Below are positions 1 through 8,396 of a stretch of 46,036 bases of DNA, one piece after another. The stretch's first letter is position 1, and each line of letters starts with the position of its first letter. The notes beneath the pieces are model-generated. The model was given only the letters and a program-made list of their open reading frames with translations. It made no database searches and had not been told where the DNA came from. Location: contig CAMYZO010000015.1 in NCBI GenBank assembly GCA_947303855.1, positions 1-46,036 on the forward strand, given 5' to 3'. The position numbers were made by a program, and so were the translations under genes. The DNA is from an uncultured Prevotellaceae bacterium. Its GTDB lineage: Bacteria; Bacteroidota; Bacteroidia; Bacteroidales; Bacteroidaceae.

Positions 1-50
1 GAATAAGTGAGTAAAATAGCAAAGAAAATGCCGATTATTTGCATCCCCTG

Positions 51-376
51 TATATATAGGAAAAGGAAAACTAACCCTCACCTCTGACACCCACGCTGAC
101 TGTCAGACACTTACACGCATTTTTACTGACACCCGAGGTGACACCCAAGTAACACCTATAGGCTGGCACGCCAGAAAATCCCAGCCTCTCATCCGGACGA
201 GAGGCCGGGATTTTTCAGCGAGAGGCTGGGATTTTTTTGACGAATGGCTGGTAGACGGGTGTGCCATCAGGTGTCACCCAAATCATCCAACCATCACCCC
301 AAATGTATGCTGATTACCAGCATGTTATACCAGTGGGTGTCAGAGGTGAGGGTTCTTTTTCCCTTCCTCTATATAG
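51..376. repeat. MITE-like element with long imperfect terminal inverted repeats
   Basis: The left arm (about 51-93) is the reverse complement of the right arm (about 334-376). The inner 21 bases match perfectly and the outer 20 imperfectly, and both ends carry TATATA. The interior is itself palindromic: a GC-rich stem-loop with T-runs spans about 173-240, and GGTGTCACC-type motifs recur in both orientations. No transposase is encoded. This fits a non-autonomous element or large palindrome; the family is not recognised. Confidence 0.6.
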
Positions 377-547
377 AGTACGCTGGAACCGACCCTTTTG
401 TGCTAAGTCCCTTCCTGTAAAGAACTCTGCCATCGATACCGTCTCGCCACGCTCCATTCCGGCAATCTCTTCCTCTATGTCGGGAGTCACCTGAAGGATG
501 CCATTTACAATATGGGCGTATGCTACATCGTCAGGTATAACGTTCAT
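314..547 (-). pseudogene. Small antitoxin-like protein truncated by an inverted-repeat element
   Basis: This reading frame gives 77 residues. The N-terminal part (about 1-55) is acidic and contains the stretch TPDIEEEIAGMERGET, a composition typical of small Bacteroidales antitoxin-like proteins. The last 20 or so residues are read from the right arm of the inverted-repeat element at 51-376, so the original C-terminus appears to be lost. A good TAnnTTTG promoter lies just upstream, so the stub may still be transcribed. The family assignment is inference; no toxin gene is adjacent in the window. Confidence 0.45.
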
Positions 548-569
548 CGTCGTTACGGTTTATTTGCCG

Positions 570-601
570 CAAAGGTACGACAAAGAAAAGAAAAATCCAA
601 A
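570..601 (-). promoter_or_regulatory. Bacteroidales-type promoter for the antitoxin-like stub
   Basis: Reading leftward, TTTG (601-598) is followed after 20 bases by TACCTTTG (577-570), close to the Bacteroidota -33/-7 spacing. The start codon at 547 is about 20 bases downstream. Confidence 0.6.
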
Positions 602-663
602 TCTTTTCCAATATTTCAGTGCCACGATGTCAAAGAACGCTTATCGTTATTAATCTTTTTTCT

Positions 664-716
664 GCACACAGGGTCTGTCCCTGTGTGCTATATCAACATT
701 GCACACAGGGACTGTC
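664..716. repeat. REP-like palindrome, type A
   Basis: A near-perfect palindrome at 664-688 (GCACACAGGG ... CCCTGTGTGC) is followed by a half copy at 701-716. The same GGGACTGTCCC-type core recurs at 38373, 39578, 40018, 41065 and 41168, and a related form is at 31037. Confidence 0.7.
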
Positions 717-980
717 AAAAGTGAGAAAGTGGGGAACTTCATCCCAGCCCTTTCTAAGGGGGGGATGAATTGTGGGTGATTTGCTGGTGTGTGAAAACAG
801 GCTGGTTTGTGAAAATACCTGACTGTTTTCTAACAGAAACGGGCTGGTTTCTAAAATTTTAAAGTTGGTGGAAAATTTGAATTTTTCTGATATTTTTTTG
901 CGGATTTGTTTGGTGGCTTCGGATTTTTTTTTTCGTAACTTTGCAGAGTCATTGGGAGAAGGATATCAAGCGCTTGTTCA
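717..980. other. Gene-free stretch with an orphan forward promoter
   Basis: No convincing coding sequence. It holds three loose copies of a GGCTGGTTTxTxAAAA motif (about 783, 801 and 849). A forward promoter-like sequence follows: TTTG at 905-912 and TAACTTTG at 936-943. Downstream of it there is no start codon with a plausible product, only the type B inverted repeat at 981. Confidence 0.5.
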
Positions 981-1097
981 GACCTCCCCTGACCCCTCCT
1001 GTAGGAGGGGGATTGTTACCCCTTTCGACACTATCAGTTCTCCCCCTACAGGGGGAGTCAGAGGGGGTCTCTACGAGGGGTGAGTCAGAGGGGGCTG
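981..1097. repeat. C/G-rich inverted repeat, type B
   Basis: The arm at 981-1011 (CCCCTCC/GGAGGGG core) pairs with 1040-1070, and a partial third copy of the right arm sits at 1073-1097. It shares its arm sequence and the TTCAGACC and AGTTCTCCCCCT words with the element at 38001-38145. Confidence 0.7.
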
Positions 1098-1117
1098 GCC
1101 GCTCTAAACAACAGCAA

Positions 1118-1160
1118 AGGGGCCTGTGAGTGGATGAAACCACCACAGGCCCCTCTTTTT
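1118..1160. terminator. Bidirectional terminator after aroC
   Basis: Perfect 11-bp stem, 1118-1128 with 1144-1154, GC-rich. A T-run follows on the plus side (1156-1160) and a T-rich tract on the minus side. It lies directly beyond the aroC stop codon. Confidence 0.75.
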
Positions 1161-2229
1161 ATTTGTTCGCCAACAGCAGGTGGTCAAGGACGACCATGGC
1201 CGCCATGGCCTCTACCACGGGTACGGCCCTGGGCAGTACGCACGGGTCATGGCGTCCGCGGGCTGTCAGCGTCGTAGCGTTCCCCTCCATATCCACAGTT
1301 TCCTGTGGGCGCAAGAGCGTGGCTACAGGCTTGAAGGCCACGCGGAAGTAGATATCCTCGCCATTCGAGATGCCGCCCTGGATGCCGCCGCTGTGGTTGG
1401 TGGCCGTTGTAATCCTCCCGTTGCCATGGCTGACGAAGCGGTCGTTGACCTGAGAGCCGCGCTGGGTGGCAAAGCCGAAGCCGTCGCCATATTCGAAGCC
1501 CTTGACGGCGTTGATGCTGAGCATGGCACTGCCCAGCTCGGCATGCAGCTTGCCAAACTCCGGCTCTCCCAGGCCGGCGGGGCAGCCGCTGATGACGCAG
1601 GTGACGATGCCGCCGATGGTGTCGCCCTCGGCTTTCACATGGCTGATGAGCTGTTCCATCTGTGCCGCCTTCTCAGGGTCTGGGCAGCGTACGCTGTTCG
1701 TCTCCGTCAGGCTGAGGTCGTAGCGGTGGTAGTCGCGGTCAAGGGCAATGTCGCCCACCTGCGATGTGTAGGCCTGTATGCTGATGCCCTGTTGGCGCAG
1801 TACCAGCTTGGCCAGCGCTCCGGCCACAACCCGGCTGATGGTGATGCGGGCAGATGAGCGTCCGCCGCCACGATGGTCGCGCAGGCCGTACTTCGTCTGG
1901 TAGGTGAAGTCGGCGTGTGACGGGCGGTAGACGGTGCGCATGTTCTCGTAGTCCTGTGAGTGCTGGTTCTCGTTGCGCACAATAAAACCAATGGGGCAGC
2001 CCGTTGTCCTGCCCTCGAACACGCCGCTCAGCAACTCTACCTGGTCTGGCTCCTGGCGTGACGTTGTTATCTTGCTTTGTCCCGGGCGCCGGCGATTCAG
2101 CTCTTGCTGGATGAAGTCCAGGTCAATATCTATGCCGGCCGGCATACCGTCGACAACGCCACCGATGGCCGCACCGTGGCTTTCGCCAAACGTCGTTAGC
2201 GTAAACCGATGGCCAAACGTATTAGCCAT
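1159..2229 (-). CDS. aroC: Chorismate synthase
   Basis: Converts 5-enolpyruvylshikimate 3-phosphate to chorismate with reduced FMN, the last step of the shikimate pathway, in the cytoplasm. The 356-residue product has the family signatures: [10 protein letters not shown] at about 15-24, RRPGQS near 46, [11 protein letters not shown] near 119-129, and [14 protein letters not shown] near the C-terminus. The frame stays open upstream, but that part is Ala/Val-rich and is the antisense-frame reading of the slyD tail. ATG at 2229 begins the conserved MANTFGHRF. The start overlaps the end of slyD by 8 bases, which suggests translational coupling in a two-gene operon. Confidence 0.97.
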   Translation of the reverse strand: MANTFGHRFTLTTFGESHGAAIGGVVDGMPAGIDIDLDFIQQELNRRRPGQSKITTSRQEPDQVELLSGVFEGRTTGCPIGFIVRNENQHSQDYENMRTVYRPSHADFTYQTKYGLRDHRGGGRSSARITISRVVAGALAKLVLRQQGISIQAYTSQVGDIALDRDYHRYDLSLTETNSVRCPDPEKAAQMEQLISHVKAEGDTIGGIVTCVISGCPAGLGEPEFGKLHAELGSAMLSINAVKGFEYGDGFGFATQRGSQVNDRFVSHGNGRITTATNHSGGIQGGISNGEDIYFRVAFKPVATLLRPQETVDMEGNATTLTARGRHDPCVLPRAVPVVEAMAAMVVLDHLLLANK

Positions 2230-2809
2230 GACAGTGTCCGCAGCCTCCTTCGCCGCAGCCTCCATCATCACAGCCGTCGCCACAATCGCCGTTGCCACAG
2301 TGACCACCGCAACCGCCGCAACCACCCGTCATGTGCTTGATGAGGGCGTTCACCTCGTCGTCGGTAGCTGGGCGGTTCTCTATCATCTCACCGATGAAGT
2401 TCAGGATCTTGCCGGCCAGGGGGTGGTTGGTGTCAACGGTCACGCTGTCGGGCTCCACCTTGACGACTTGGGCCATGAAGCGGTTCTGCTCGGAGTCGTT
2501 CAGGGTGATGACGGCTCCGGGATATACATGCTGGGAGTCAAACTTCCCGTCAATCTCAAACATACTGCGCTCCAGTTTATGCACGCCTTCTGGTATGTAT
2601 TCGCCAAAAGCCTCCTCAGGCTTCAGGGTGAAGTCAAACTTGGTGCCTTTCCCCAGGTGCAGTACCTGTTGCTCCAAGGCGTCGAGCGACACGCCGAATC
2701 CGCTGATGAACTGAAAGGGGCGCTCCGGGGTGGTCTGCTCAACGAGCGTCTTCTCGCCGTTCTCCAGGGTGTAGAGCTGGTAGTGAACGGCCAAAAACTG
2801 ATGTTCCAT
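2222..2809 (-). CDS. slyD: SlyD-type FKBP peptidyl-prolyl isomerase with metal-binding tail
   Basis: A cytoplasmic cis-trans prolyl isomerase and chaperone that in other bacteria also supplies nickel. The FKBP core with its inserted flap domain covers about residues 1-155 of 195 ([15 protein letters not shown] and the following flap region). The last 35 or so residues are extremely Gly/Cys/His/Asp-rich, with repeated CGG, CGD and CGH units and an ending CGHCHG. This is the nickel- or zinc-binding tail typical of SlyD, here more Cys-based than the His-rich E. coli version. It is the first gene of the slyD-aroC unit and has a TAnnTTTG promoter about 50 bases upstream. Confidence 0.92.
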   Translation of the reverse strand: MEHQFLAVHYQLYTLENGEKTLVEQTTPERPFQFISGFGVSLDALEQQVLHLGKGTKFDFTLKPEEAFGEYIPEGVHKLERSMFEIDGKFDSQHVYPGAVITLNDSEQNRFMAQVVKVEPDSVTVDTNHPLAGKILNFIGEMIENRPATDDEVNALIKHMTGGCGGCGGHCGNGDCGDGCDDGGCGEGGCGHCHG

Positions 2810-2855
2810 AATCTTTGTTTACCTTATTATAATAATACTATGTTTTTTATGGCTG

Positions 2856-2863
2856 CAAAGGTA
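2856..2863 (-). promoter_or_regulatory. Promoter -7 box for slyD-aroC
   Basis: TACCTTTG on the minus strand, 47 bases before the slyD start codon. Confidence 0.65.
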
Positions 2864-2985
2864 CGAAAAAGCTGTGAAATGACGGCATGTTTAACCGAAA
2901 ATCATTAAAAATTCCGATAAAGCCCAATTAATTGACCTTTATCAAAGAAAGGGCTGTTTGCGGACACAATTCGCTGAAAAGCTTG

Positions 2986-3013
2986 TTTGGTTGTAAAAAT
3001 CGCCGTACCTTTG
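2986..3013 (+). promoter_or_regulatory. Promoter of the small secreted helical protein
   Basis: TTTG at 2986-2989 and TACCTTTG at 3006-3013. The start codon at 3160 implies a leader of about 140 bases with no recognised regulatory fold. Confidence 0.6.
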
Positions 3014-3159
3014 CACCGTCAAAACCAAACAAAGGGTTGCGACAAAGGATAACTAACAATTATTAATGTAGGAGCCTGAATGAAGGTAAAAAGGATAAAA
3101 GGATAACAAAACACAAACAACAAGAGGGCTCCGAGTAAAGAAAAGAAAGGGTAAAAGAA

Positions 3160-3528
3160 ATGAAAAGATTGTTTTTGATGACACTGGCAATGTTGAGCAT
3201 GACGATGACATTTGCTGAGAACGAGGAAACAAAGAACGTGACGAACGTAGAGGCCTACGACATGAGCGTCAATATGCGCAAGCTGAGCGTGGCCCTGGGT
3301 CTGACCACCGACCAGATGGAGGCCGTTGAGAATATCCACAATACGTTCAACGCTGAGATGCAGCTGGCTGCCCACACCAACGAGAACGACCGTCAGGAGA
3401 TGGTGAACAGGGCCGTGGAGCGCGACATCAAGTGGATGCATTACGTTCTTGACGAGAAACAGTACCGCAAGTATCTCATGCTGCTGAATACCACGCTCAA
3501 CAACCGTGGACTGAAAGTAGAGAAGTAA
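3160..3528 (+). CDS. Small secreted alpha-helical protein, unknown function
   Basis: The 122-residue product has a Sec signal peptide (residues 1-19, ending TFAEN). The mature part is predicted helical and charged, with motifs such as LGLTTDQMEAVENIH and a C-terminal LDEKQYRKYLMLL. The overall pattern of a short exported helical protein with a 'DEKQYxKY' segment is common in Bacteroidales and loosely recalls CpxP/Spy-like periplasmic proteins, but no specific family is claimed. It is a single-gene unit with its own promoter and a strong terminator. Confidence 0.8.
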   Translation: MKRLFLMTLAMLSMTMTFAENEETKNVTNVEAYDMSVNMRKLSVALGLTTDQMEAVENIHNTFNAEMQLAAHTNENDRQEMVNRAVERDIKWMHYVLDEKQYRKYLMLLNTTLNNRGLKVEK

Positions 3529-3563
3529 AGAAAAGAAAAAAGAATTAAGGTTCAAGTATGTTG

Positions 3564-3598
3564 GCCGCAGGATTTTCAGAATTCTGCGGCTTTTTTTG
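3564..3598 (+). terminator. Rho-independent terminator
   Basis: Stem GCCGCAG (3564-3570) pairs with CTGCGGC (3584-3590), followed by seven T. Confidence 0.8.
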
Positions 3599-3618
3599 TT
3601 GGTTACAGAAAAAAATGT

Positions 3619-3626
3619 TACTTTTG
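3619..3626 (+). promoter_or_regulatory. Promoter -7 box for the M48 protease
   Basis: TACTTTTG, 38 bases before the chosen ATG at 3665. Confidence 0.5.
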
Positions 3627-3664
3627 CAGGCAGAAACCATTATTAACATTTGAGTAAAAAGACA

Positions 3665-4474
3665 ATGAAGAAAATCAGAATCATTCTCGTGTCGATGGCC
3701 GCTATGCTCATGGTCAGCTGCGGCACCACCTCGACAGTGCCCATCACCGGGCGTCAGCAGACACTGATGGTCAGCGACGGTGAAGTGCTTTCACTGGCTA
3801 AACAGCAGTATCAGGAGTTTATGAAGACGGCCAAGGCATCGACCAACGCCACTAACACCGCCATGGTGAAGCGGGTAGGGCAGAAGCTGGCTACAGCTGT
3901 TACCAACTATCTGAAGAACAATGGTCTGGCCTCTGAGGTTAATAACTTTGCATGGGAGTTCAATCTTGTACAAGACAAGCAGGTAAATGCCTGGTGTATG
4001 CCCGGTGGCAAGATTGTAGTCTACGAGGGTTTGCTGCCTGTCACCCAGAACGAGGCCTCGCTGGCCATTGTGCTGGGACATGAGATAGCCCACGCCGTGG
4101 CTAAGCACTCTGCCGAGCAGTTGAGCACGCAGATGCGTCAGCAGCAGGGGCTTCAGATTGGCACGGCCATTGCCGGTGCGCTGGGCATGGGGCAGAACAC
4201 TCAGAGCATTGTACAGACGGTGGCTGCATTGAACTTCAATTTTGGTAACCTGAAATACTCTCGTAATCATGAGAGTGAGGCCGACCACATGGGACTGATT
4301 TTCGCAGCCATGGCTGGCTATGATCCCCAGGTAGCCATCAGCTTCTGGCAGCGTATGTCCTCAGCCTCTACATCTCAGACGGCCGAGTTCCTGAGCGACC
4401 ATCCCAGCGATGCCACCCGTATCAAGCAGATTCAGGGCTGGATGCCGGAAGCGCTGAAGTATTACAAGAAATAG
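3665..4474 (+). CDS. M48-family zinc metalloprotease, lipoprotein
   Basis: Putative envelope-anchored peptidase of the BepA/LoiP-like M48 group, which take part in outer-membrane protein quality control. The 269-residue product has a lipoprotein signal with Cys19 (MVSC). The zinc motif HEIAH is at 139-143, and the third ligand lies in ESEAD near 203-207. A TTG codon 15 bases upstream could also start the frame, but ATG at 3665 places a normal n-region before the hydrophobic stretch. It is monocistronic, with a promoter upstream and a shared terminator downstream. The substrate is unknown. Confidence 0.9.
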   Translation: MKKIRIILVSMAAMLMVSCGTTSTVPITGRQQTLMVSDGEVLSLAKQQYQEFMKTAKASTNATNTAMVKRVGQKLATAVTNYLKNNGLASEVNNFAWEFNLVQDKQVNAWCMPGGKIVVYEGLLPVTQNEASLAIVLGHEIAHAVAKHSAEQLSTQMRQQQGLQIGTAIAGALGMGQNTQSIVQTVAALNFNFGNLKYSRNHESEADHMGLIFAAMAGYDPQVAISFWQRMSSASTSQTAEFLSDHPSDATRIKQIQGWMPEALKYYKK

Positions 4475-4500
4475 TAAGATTGCAAGAAATAGTAAGCCCA

Positions 4501-4547
4501 AAAAATGGGGGCACTTCCTGAACGGAAGCGCCCCCCATTTTTTTTAC
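4501..4547. terminator. Bidirectional terminator between convergent genes
   Basis: Long stem of A-run, TGGGGG and CTTCC against GGAAG, CCCCCA and a T-run, so a U-tract follows in both directions. It serves both the M48 gene and the leftward beta-barrel gene. Confidence 0.85.
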
Positions 4548-4560
4548 TTACTATCTTATA

Positions 4561-5145
4561 TTAGAAGTTGTAGTAGAAACCAAACTGGATGTTGTTCGTC
4601 AGGTTCAGCAGCTCAAAGGTGCTTTTAGCCTTGGCACCGTTCACGTCCAGTTTGTTGCTGGTGTAGCCGATGATGTTGCCGAACTTGGCAACCAGTGCAA
4701 ACTTCTCGTTCAGGTTGTAGGCAATGCCCGGCTTCACATACAGACCCCAGTTGTTCACCGTCTGGTCGTTGGTGTTGCCATTCTTTGCCTTAGTCTCAGT
4801 CTTAGTGGTGGCATAAGAGAACTGACCGTCGCCAAATACTGAGACATTGCCCAGCTTAAGAGCTGTGTAGCGGAAGTAAGGAGCAAACTTGAAGGTGCTC
4901 TCGGTCACGGTGTTAGGAGCATGACTCTGCTCGTCCTTGTCAGAGCTGTAGCCAATCTCGACACCTACGCCCATCTTATCGTTGAATGATACGCCAAACT
5001 CAGGAATAAGGCTGAAACGGGTGTCCAGCGTTGTACCATCTTGCGACGTTGTGCTGTAACCCAGTGAACCACCAACATACATGTTCTGAGCGTTCATAGT
5101 TACTGCCATCAGGGCAGCAGCCATGGTCATCAAAATCTTTTTCAT
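4561..5145 (-). CDS. Outer-membrane beta-barrel protein (OmpX/porin-like)
   Basis: The 194-residue product has a Sec signal peptide (about 1-20, ending MNAQ). Alternating short strands follow (YVGGSLGYST, MGVGVEIGYS, FALVAKFGNIIGYT) and the terminal residue is an aromatic Phe in FGFYYNF, as usual for outer-membrane barrels. The size suggests an 8-stranded barrel. Function is unknown; many Bacteroidales carry such proteins. It stands alone, with a promoter in the 5197 region and the shared terminator beyond its stop. Confidence 0.85.
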   Translation of the reverse strand: MKKILMTMAAALMAVTMNAQNMYVGGSLGYSTTSQDGTTLDTRFSLIPEFGVSFNDKMGVGVEIGYSSDKDEQSHAPNTVTESTFKFAPYFRYTALKLGNVSVFGDGQFSYATTKTETKAKNGNTNDQTVNNWGLYVKPGIAYNLNEKFALVAKFGNIIGYTSNKLDVNGAKAKSTFELLNLTNNIQFGFYYNF

Positions 5146-5196
5146 TGTCTTTTCTTTTTAATGGTTATTAATGTTATCTGAAAACTTTTGACGGTG

Positions 5197-5204
5197 CAAA
5201 GGTA
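5197..5204 (-). promoter_or_regulatory. Promoter -7 box for the beta-barrel gene
   Basis: TACCTTTG on the minus strand, 52 bases upstream of the start codon at 5145. Confidence 0.6.
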
Positions 5205-5334
5205 CACACTTTTGGCAAACGACGCAGGCTTAACCGGGCTTTTTTTGTTTCTGTGTACGCAAACATGATTTATGTCAATTATTAAAACTCCCTAAATAAA
5301 ACCGCTTAGATGCACATTTCTGCCGGAAATGTTG

Positions 5335-5342
5335 TATCTTTG
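5335..5342 (+). promoter_or_regulatory. Promoter -7 box for the C1 peptidase
   Basis: TATCTTTG, 29 bases before the start codon at 5371. Confidence 0.6.
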
Positions 5343-5370
5343 CACCTACACATATTAATTAAGGTATAAC

Positions 5371-6780
5371 ATGATGAACAGACTTATTTTGATGGGCGTC
5401 TGTCTTGTGGGCAGCCTTGCAGCAGCCACAGCACAGACCGAGGGCGGAGGGCTTTCCGCCGACATGTTGAAGGACATAGTAAAGGAACAGAAGCAGGTTC
5501 CCGTAGGACAGGCACTGGCCAATGCCGTAGCGGCCAACGCTATTGACGACCTGGCCAAGAACCGTCAGAACGCAGCCGAGCTTGACACCTACTTCAGTGT
5601 AGAGACGAAGTCGCAGTCGATAACCAACCAGAAGCAGTCAGGCCGTTGCTGGATGTTCAGCGGTTTCAACGTGCTGCGCTCCAATTACACCCAGCAGCAC
5701 GGCGACTCGCTGCAGCTGGAACTGTCGCAGGCCTACCTCTTCTTCTACGACCAGCTGGAGAAGGCCAACCTCATGCTGCAGGGCATCATCGACACGGGCA
5801 AGAAGCCTATCGACGACCAGCGCGTGCAGTTCTTCTTCCACTATCCCCTGAGCGACGGCGGCACCTTCTGCGGTGTGGCCGACCTGGCCGACAAGTACGG
5901 TCTAGTGCCCCGGGAGGTCATGCCCGAGTCGTTCTCCAGCGACAATACGGCCAAGGCCCGCCAGCTTATCTGCAGCAAGCTGCGCGAGTATGGTCTGCAG
6001 CTGCGCGACATGGTGGCCAAGGACAAGAGCCAGACCTCGCTCAATAAAGCCAAGGTCCGTATGCTGGCTCAGGTCTACCGCATGCTTGAGATGACCATCG
6101 GCCAGCCGCCGCAGTCGTTCACCTACGCCTTCAAGAACAAGAGCGGACGTGCCGTGACGCCAGCCAAGACGTACACGCCCCAGTCGTTCTTCCGTGAGGT
6201 GGTGGGCCAGCCCCTCAACGGCACGTTCATCATGGCCATGAACGACCCGCGCCGCCCTTATTACAAAACCTATGAGGTGGAATACGACCGCCATACCTAC
6301 GACGGTCATAACTGGTGCTACGTCAACCTGCCTATGGACGATATCGAGCAGATGGCCATTGCCTCGCTCCGTGACGGGCGCAAGCTCTACTCCAGCTATG
6401 ATGTAGGCAAGCAGCTGGACCGTAAGCGTGGTTATGCTGATACGGAGAATTTCGACTATGCCTCGCTCTTCGGTACGACGTTTGGTATGGATAAGGCTCA
6501 GCGCATCTCGACCTTCGACAGCGGCTCTACCCATGCCATGACCCTCACCGCCGTCGACCTCGACGAGAAAGGACGTGCCACGAAGTGGAAGGTTGAAAAC
6601 TCATGGGGTGCCGACTGGGGGCAGAAAGGCTGTCTGATAATGACCGACCGCTGGTTCCGCGACTATATGTTCCGCTTAGTGGTAGACAAGAAGTACGTAC
6701 CCGAGAAAATCCTGAAGGCTGCCGGGCAGACACCTGTCATGGTGATGCCCGAAGACCCCCTCTTCCTGCCTGATGAGTAA
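5371..6780 (+). CDS. C1-family cysteine aminopeptidase, PepC/bleomycin hydrolase type, exported
   Basis: Papain-fold aminopeptidase of the bleomycin-hydrolase group. The 469-residue product has an N-terminal signal peptide (about 1-22, ending AATAQ), so the enzyme is exported, unlike classical cytosolic PepC. The catalytic triad is visible: Cys93 in QSGRCWMFSG, His388 in GSTHAMTLTAVD and Asn410 in VENSWGADWG. The family usually has 440-470 residues, so it is full length. The gene is monocistronic, and its stop codon lies inside the downstream terminator stem. Confidence 0.93.
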   Translation: MMNRLILMGVCLVGSLAAATAQTEGGGLSADMLKDIVKEQKQVPVGQALANAVAANAIDDLAKNRQNAAELDTYFSVETKSQSITNQKQSGRCWMFSGFNVLRSNYTQQHGDSLQLELSQAYLFFYDQLEKANLMLQGIIDTGKKPIDDQRVQFFFHYPLSDGGTFCGVADLADKYGLVPREVMPESFSSDNTAKARQLICSKLREYGLQLRDMVAKDKSQTSLNKAKVRMLAQVYRMLEMTIGQPPQSFTYAFKNKSGRAVTPAKTYTPQSFFREVVGQPLNGTFIMAMNDPRRPYYKTYEVEYDRHTYDGHNWCYVNLPMDDIEQMAIASLRDGRKLYSSYDVGKQLDRKRGYADTENFDYASLFGTTFGMDKAQRISTFDSGSTHAMTLTAVDLDEKGRATKWKVENSWGADWGQKGCLIMTDRWFRDYMFRLVVDKKYVPEKILKAAGQTPVMVMPEDPLFLPDE

Positions 6781-6802
6781 GCCGCAAGGCTTACTCATTT
6801 TT
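6774..6802 (+). terminator. Terminator overlapping two stop codons
   Basis: Perfect 10-bp stem TGAGTAAGCC / GGCTTACTCA with a GCAA loop, then five T. The stem contains the TAA of the C1 peptidase gene (6778-6780) and, on the other strand, the TGA of the leftward gene (6795-6797). Confidence 0.85.
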
Positions 6803-8366
6803 GTTTGCGTGTTATGGTCCACTCCGTGACCGTGCGCTCGTCGCGGCTGAAGTTGATGCCCACCTCCTCCACGGGGCGGCCGTCGAGGGCAAAGGCGGCG
6901 GCGTAGTCCTTGCGCTCTGTCTGGCCGATCGCCTCCTCCGGCGAATGGCCGTATTTCAGTTCCAGCACGTAGATGGTATTGGGCATCCGCAGCACGATGT
7001 CGATGCGGCCGTTGGCCGTCTGGCGTTCGGCCTCCACGTCGGCCCCGTAGGCCACGAGCAGCGTATAGAGCACCGACTGGTAGTGACGCTCATTGTTGTT
7101 GTTGAGCGAGTAGGGGTAGCCGGCAAAGAACAGGCGCAGGGCTTGCAGGAACGGTTCAATGTCGTCGGTGCGGCGGAAACTGAAATAGGCCTGACGCAGT
7201 TTGTTGCGCCCCATGGCATAGTCGTCCGACAAATATTTATAGAGTGTGCGGGCAAAGCCTGTGCGTACTTCGCGGTTGGGGAACCCTAACGTGTAGGTCT
7301 GCGTCTCGGCATCGTAGTCCTTGATGCTCAGGTAGCCGCTCTGGAACAGCAGCGGCACCACGTCGGTAATCGTCTCGCCGATAGGCGTATCAAAGCCGTC
7401 GGAGCTGGTCTCTACCCCCTCCAGCTCGTCCATGTCCATCTGCTGGCGCTGCATCAGCTCAATCATCATGGTGGGAGTGGCCGAGGCAAACCAATAGCTG
7501 TCTACTTTCCAGCTGCTCAAGGCGTAGAACAAGCTGAAGGGGTTGTAAACGTCAATCATGCGCTCGGCAAAGTGATAGCCGTCGTACATGTCCTTGAGTT
7601 CCTTCAGGGCAGCCTCGTAGGTCGTGCCCGTGTTCTGGGCAAACAGTTCGATGTCAATATGTAGGGCCGTGGTCAGCTCCTCCTCGGTGATGCCGCAGAT
7701 GCCCTCATACTGTGGCAGCATGGAGATGTTCTGGAGGTTGTTCAGCTCGCTGAACACGCTCATCTGCGAGAACTTGGTGATGCCGGTGATGAACACAAAC
7801 CGGATGAGGGCGCCCTGGCCCTTCAGCGGACTGAGCATGTCGCGGATGGTCTGCCGCATGATGTGACGCTCCTCGGGATGCTCCACCGAGTCGAAGAGCG
7901 GTGCGTCGTATTCATCCACAAGCACGACAATCTCCGTGCCCGACTGCTCGTAGGCAGCCTGGATAACCTTTGTCATGCGGGTGCCAGGCGTGGCACCGTC
8001 GGGAGGTGTGATGCCATAGCGCTGCTCAAAGTCGCCGAGCATCATGTTGATGGCCGACTGCAGGTGCTGCAAGGTGAAATACTTGCCGTTGCTGAAGTCA
8101 ATCTTCAGCACCTCGCGCTTGGTCCACTCCTGCTCATGCTCACCGATGTAAAGGCCGTCGAACAGTTCGCGCTTGCCCTCGAAGTAAGCCTGCATGGTGC
8201 TCAGCAGCAGCGACTTGCCGAAGCGGCGCGGACGGCTCAGGAAATAGTATCCCGTCCGTGATACCATTTTATAGATATAGGCAGTCTTGTCAACATAGAC
8301 AAACTGTTCCTTGCGTATCCGTTCGAAGCTCTGTATGCCAACGGGGTAGAATCTTTCTTGTATCAT
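6795..8366 (-). CDS. AAA-ATPase-like protein with C-terminal PD-(D/E)XK nuclease-like domain
   Basis: Typical Bacteroidales member of the AAA-ATPase_like (PF09820) plus PD-(D/E)XK_9 (DUF1703) architecture, 523 residues. The N-terminus FYPVGIQSFERIR is followed by the P-loop-like RPRRFGKS at 45-52, and the Walker B region reads IVVLVDEYDAPLF. The C-terminal nuclease-like part has GRIDIVLRMPNTIYVLELKYG, giving D, E and K in the expected order. The cellular role is not established; these genes are often multicopy and are suspected of links to mobile elements or defence. It is the last gene of the leftward operon, 30 bases after trmD. Confidence 0.9.
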   Translation of the reverse strand: MIQERFYPVGIQSFERIRKEQFVYVDKTAYIYKMVSRTGYYFLSRPRRFGKSLLLSTMQAYFEGKRELFDGLYIGEHEQEWTKREVLKIDFSNGKYFTLQHLQSAINMMLGDFEQRYGITPPDGATPGTRMTKVIQAAYEQSGTEIVVLVDEYDAPLFDSVEHPEERHIMRQTIRDMLSPLKGQGALIRFVFITGITKFSQMSVFSELNNLQNISMLPQYEGICGITEEELTTALHIDIELFAQNTGTTYEAALKELKDMYDGYHFAERMIDVYNPFSLFYALSSWKVDSYWFASATPTMMIELMQRQQMDMDELEGVETSSDGFDTPIGETITDVVPLLFQSGYLSIKDYDAETQTYTLGFPNREVRTGFARTLYKYLSDDYAMGRNKLRQAYFSFRRTDDIEPFLQALRLFFAGYPYSLNNNNERHYQSVLYTLLVAYGADVEAERQTANGRIDIVLRMPNTIYVLELKYGHSPEEAIGQTERKDYAAAFALDGRPVEEVGINFSRDERTVTEWTITRKQK

Positions 8367-8396
8367 CGTTGTTCGGTGTTAGTTCATTTTGCAGCA

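Noticed and set aside
1180..1857. Long open frame opposite aroC
   Set aside because: High-GC antisense shadow of aroC; composition is Ala/Asp/Val/Leu-rich without family motifs.
2230..2325. Upstream extension of aroC giving an extra 32 residues
   Set aside because: The extra stretch is the out-of-frame reading of the repetitive slyD tail; the conserved N-terminus starts at 2229.
3019..3555. 178-codon minus frame
   Set aside because: Antisense of the small secreted protein gene; the plus frame has a promoter, signal peptide and terminator.
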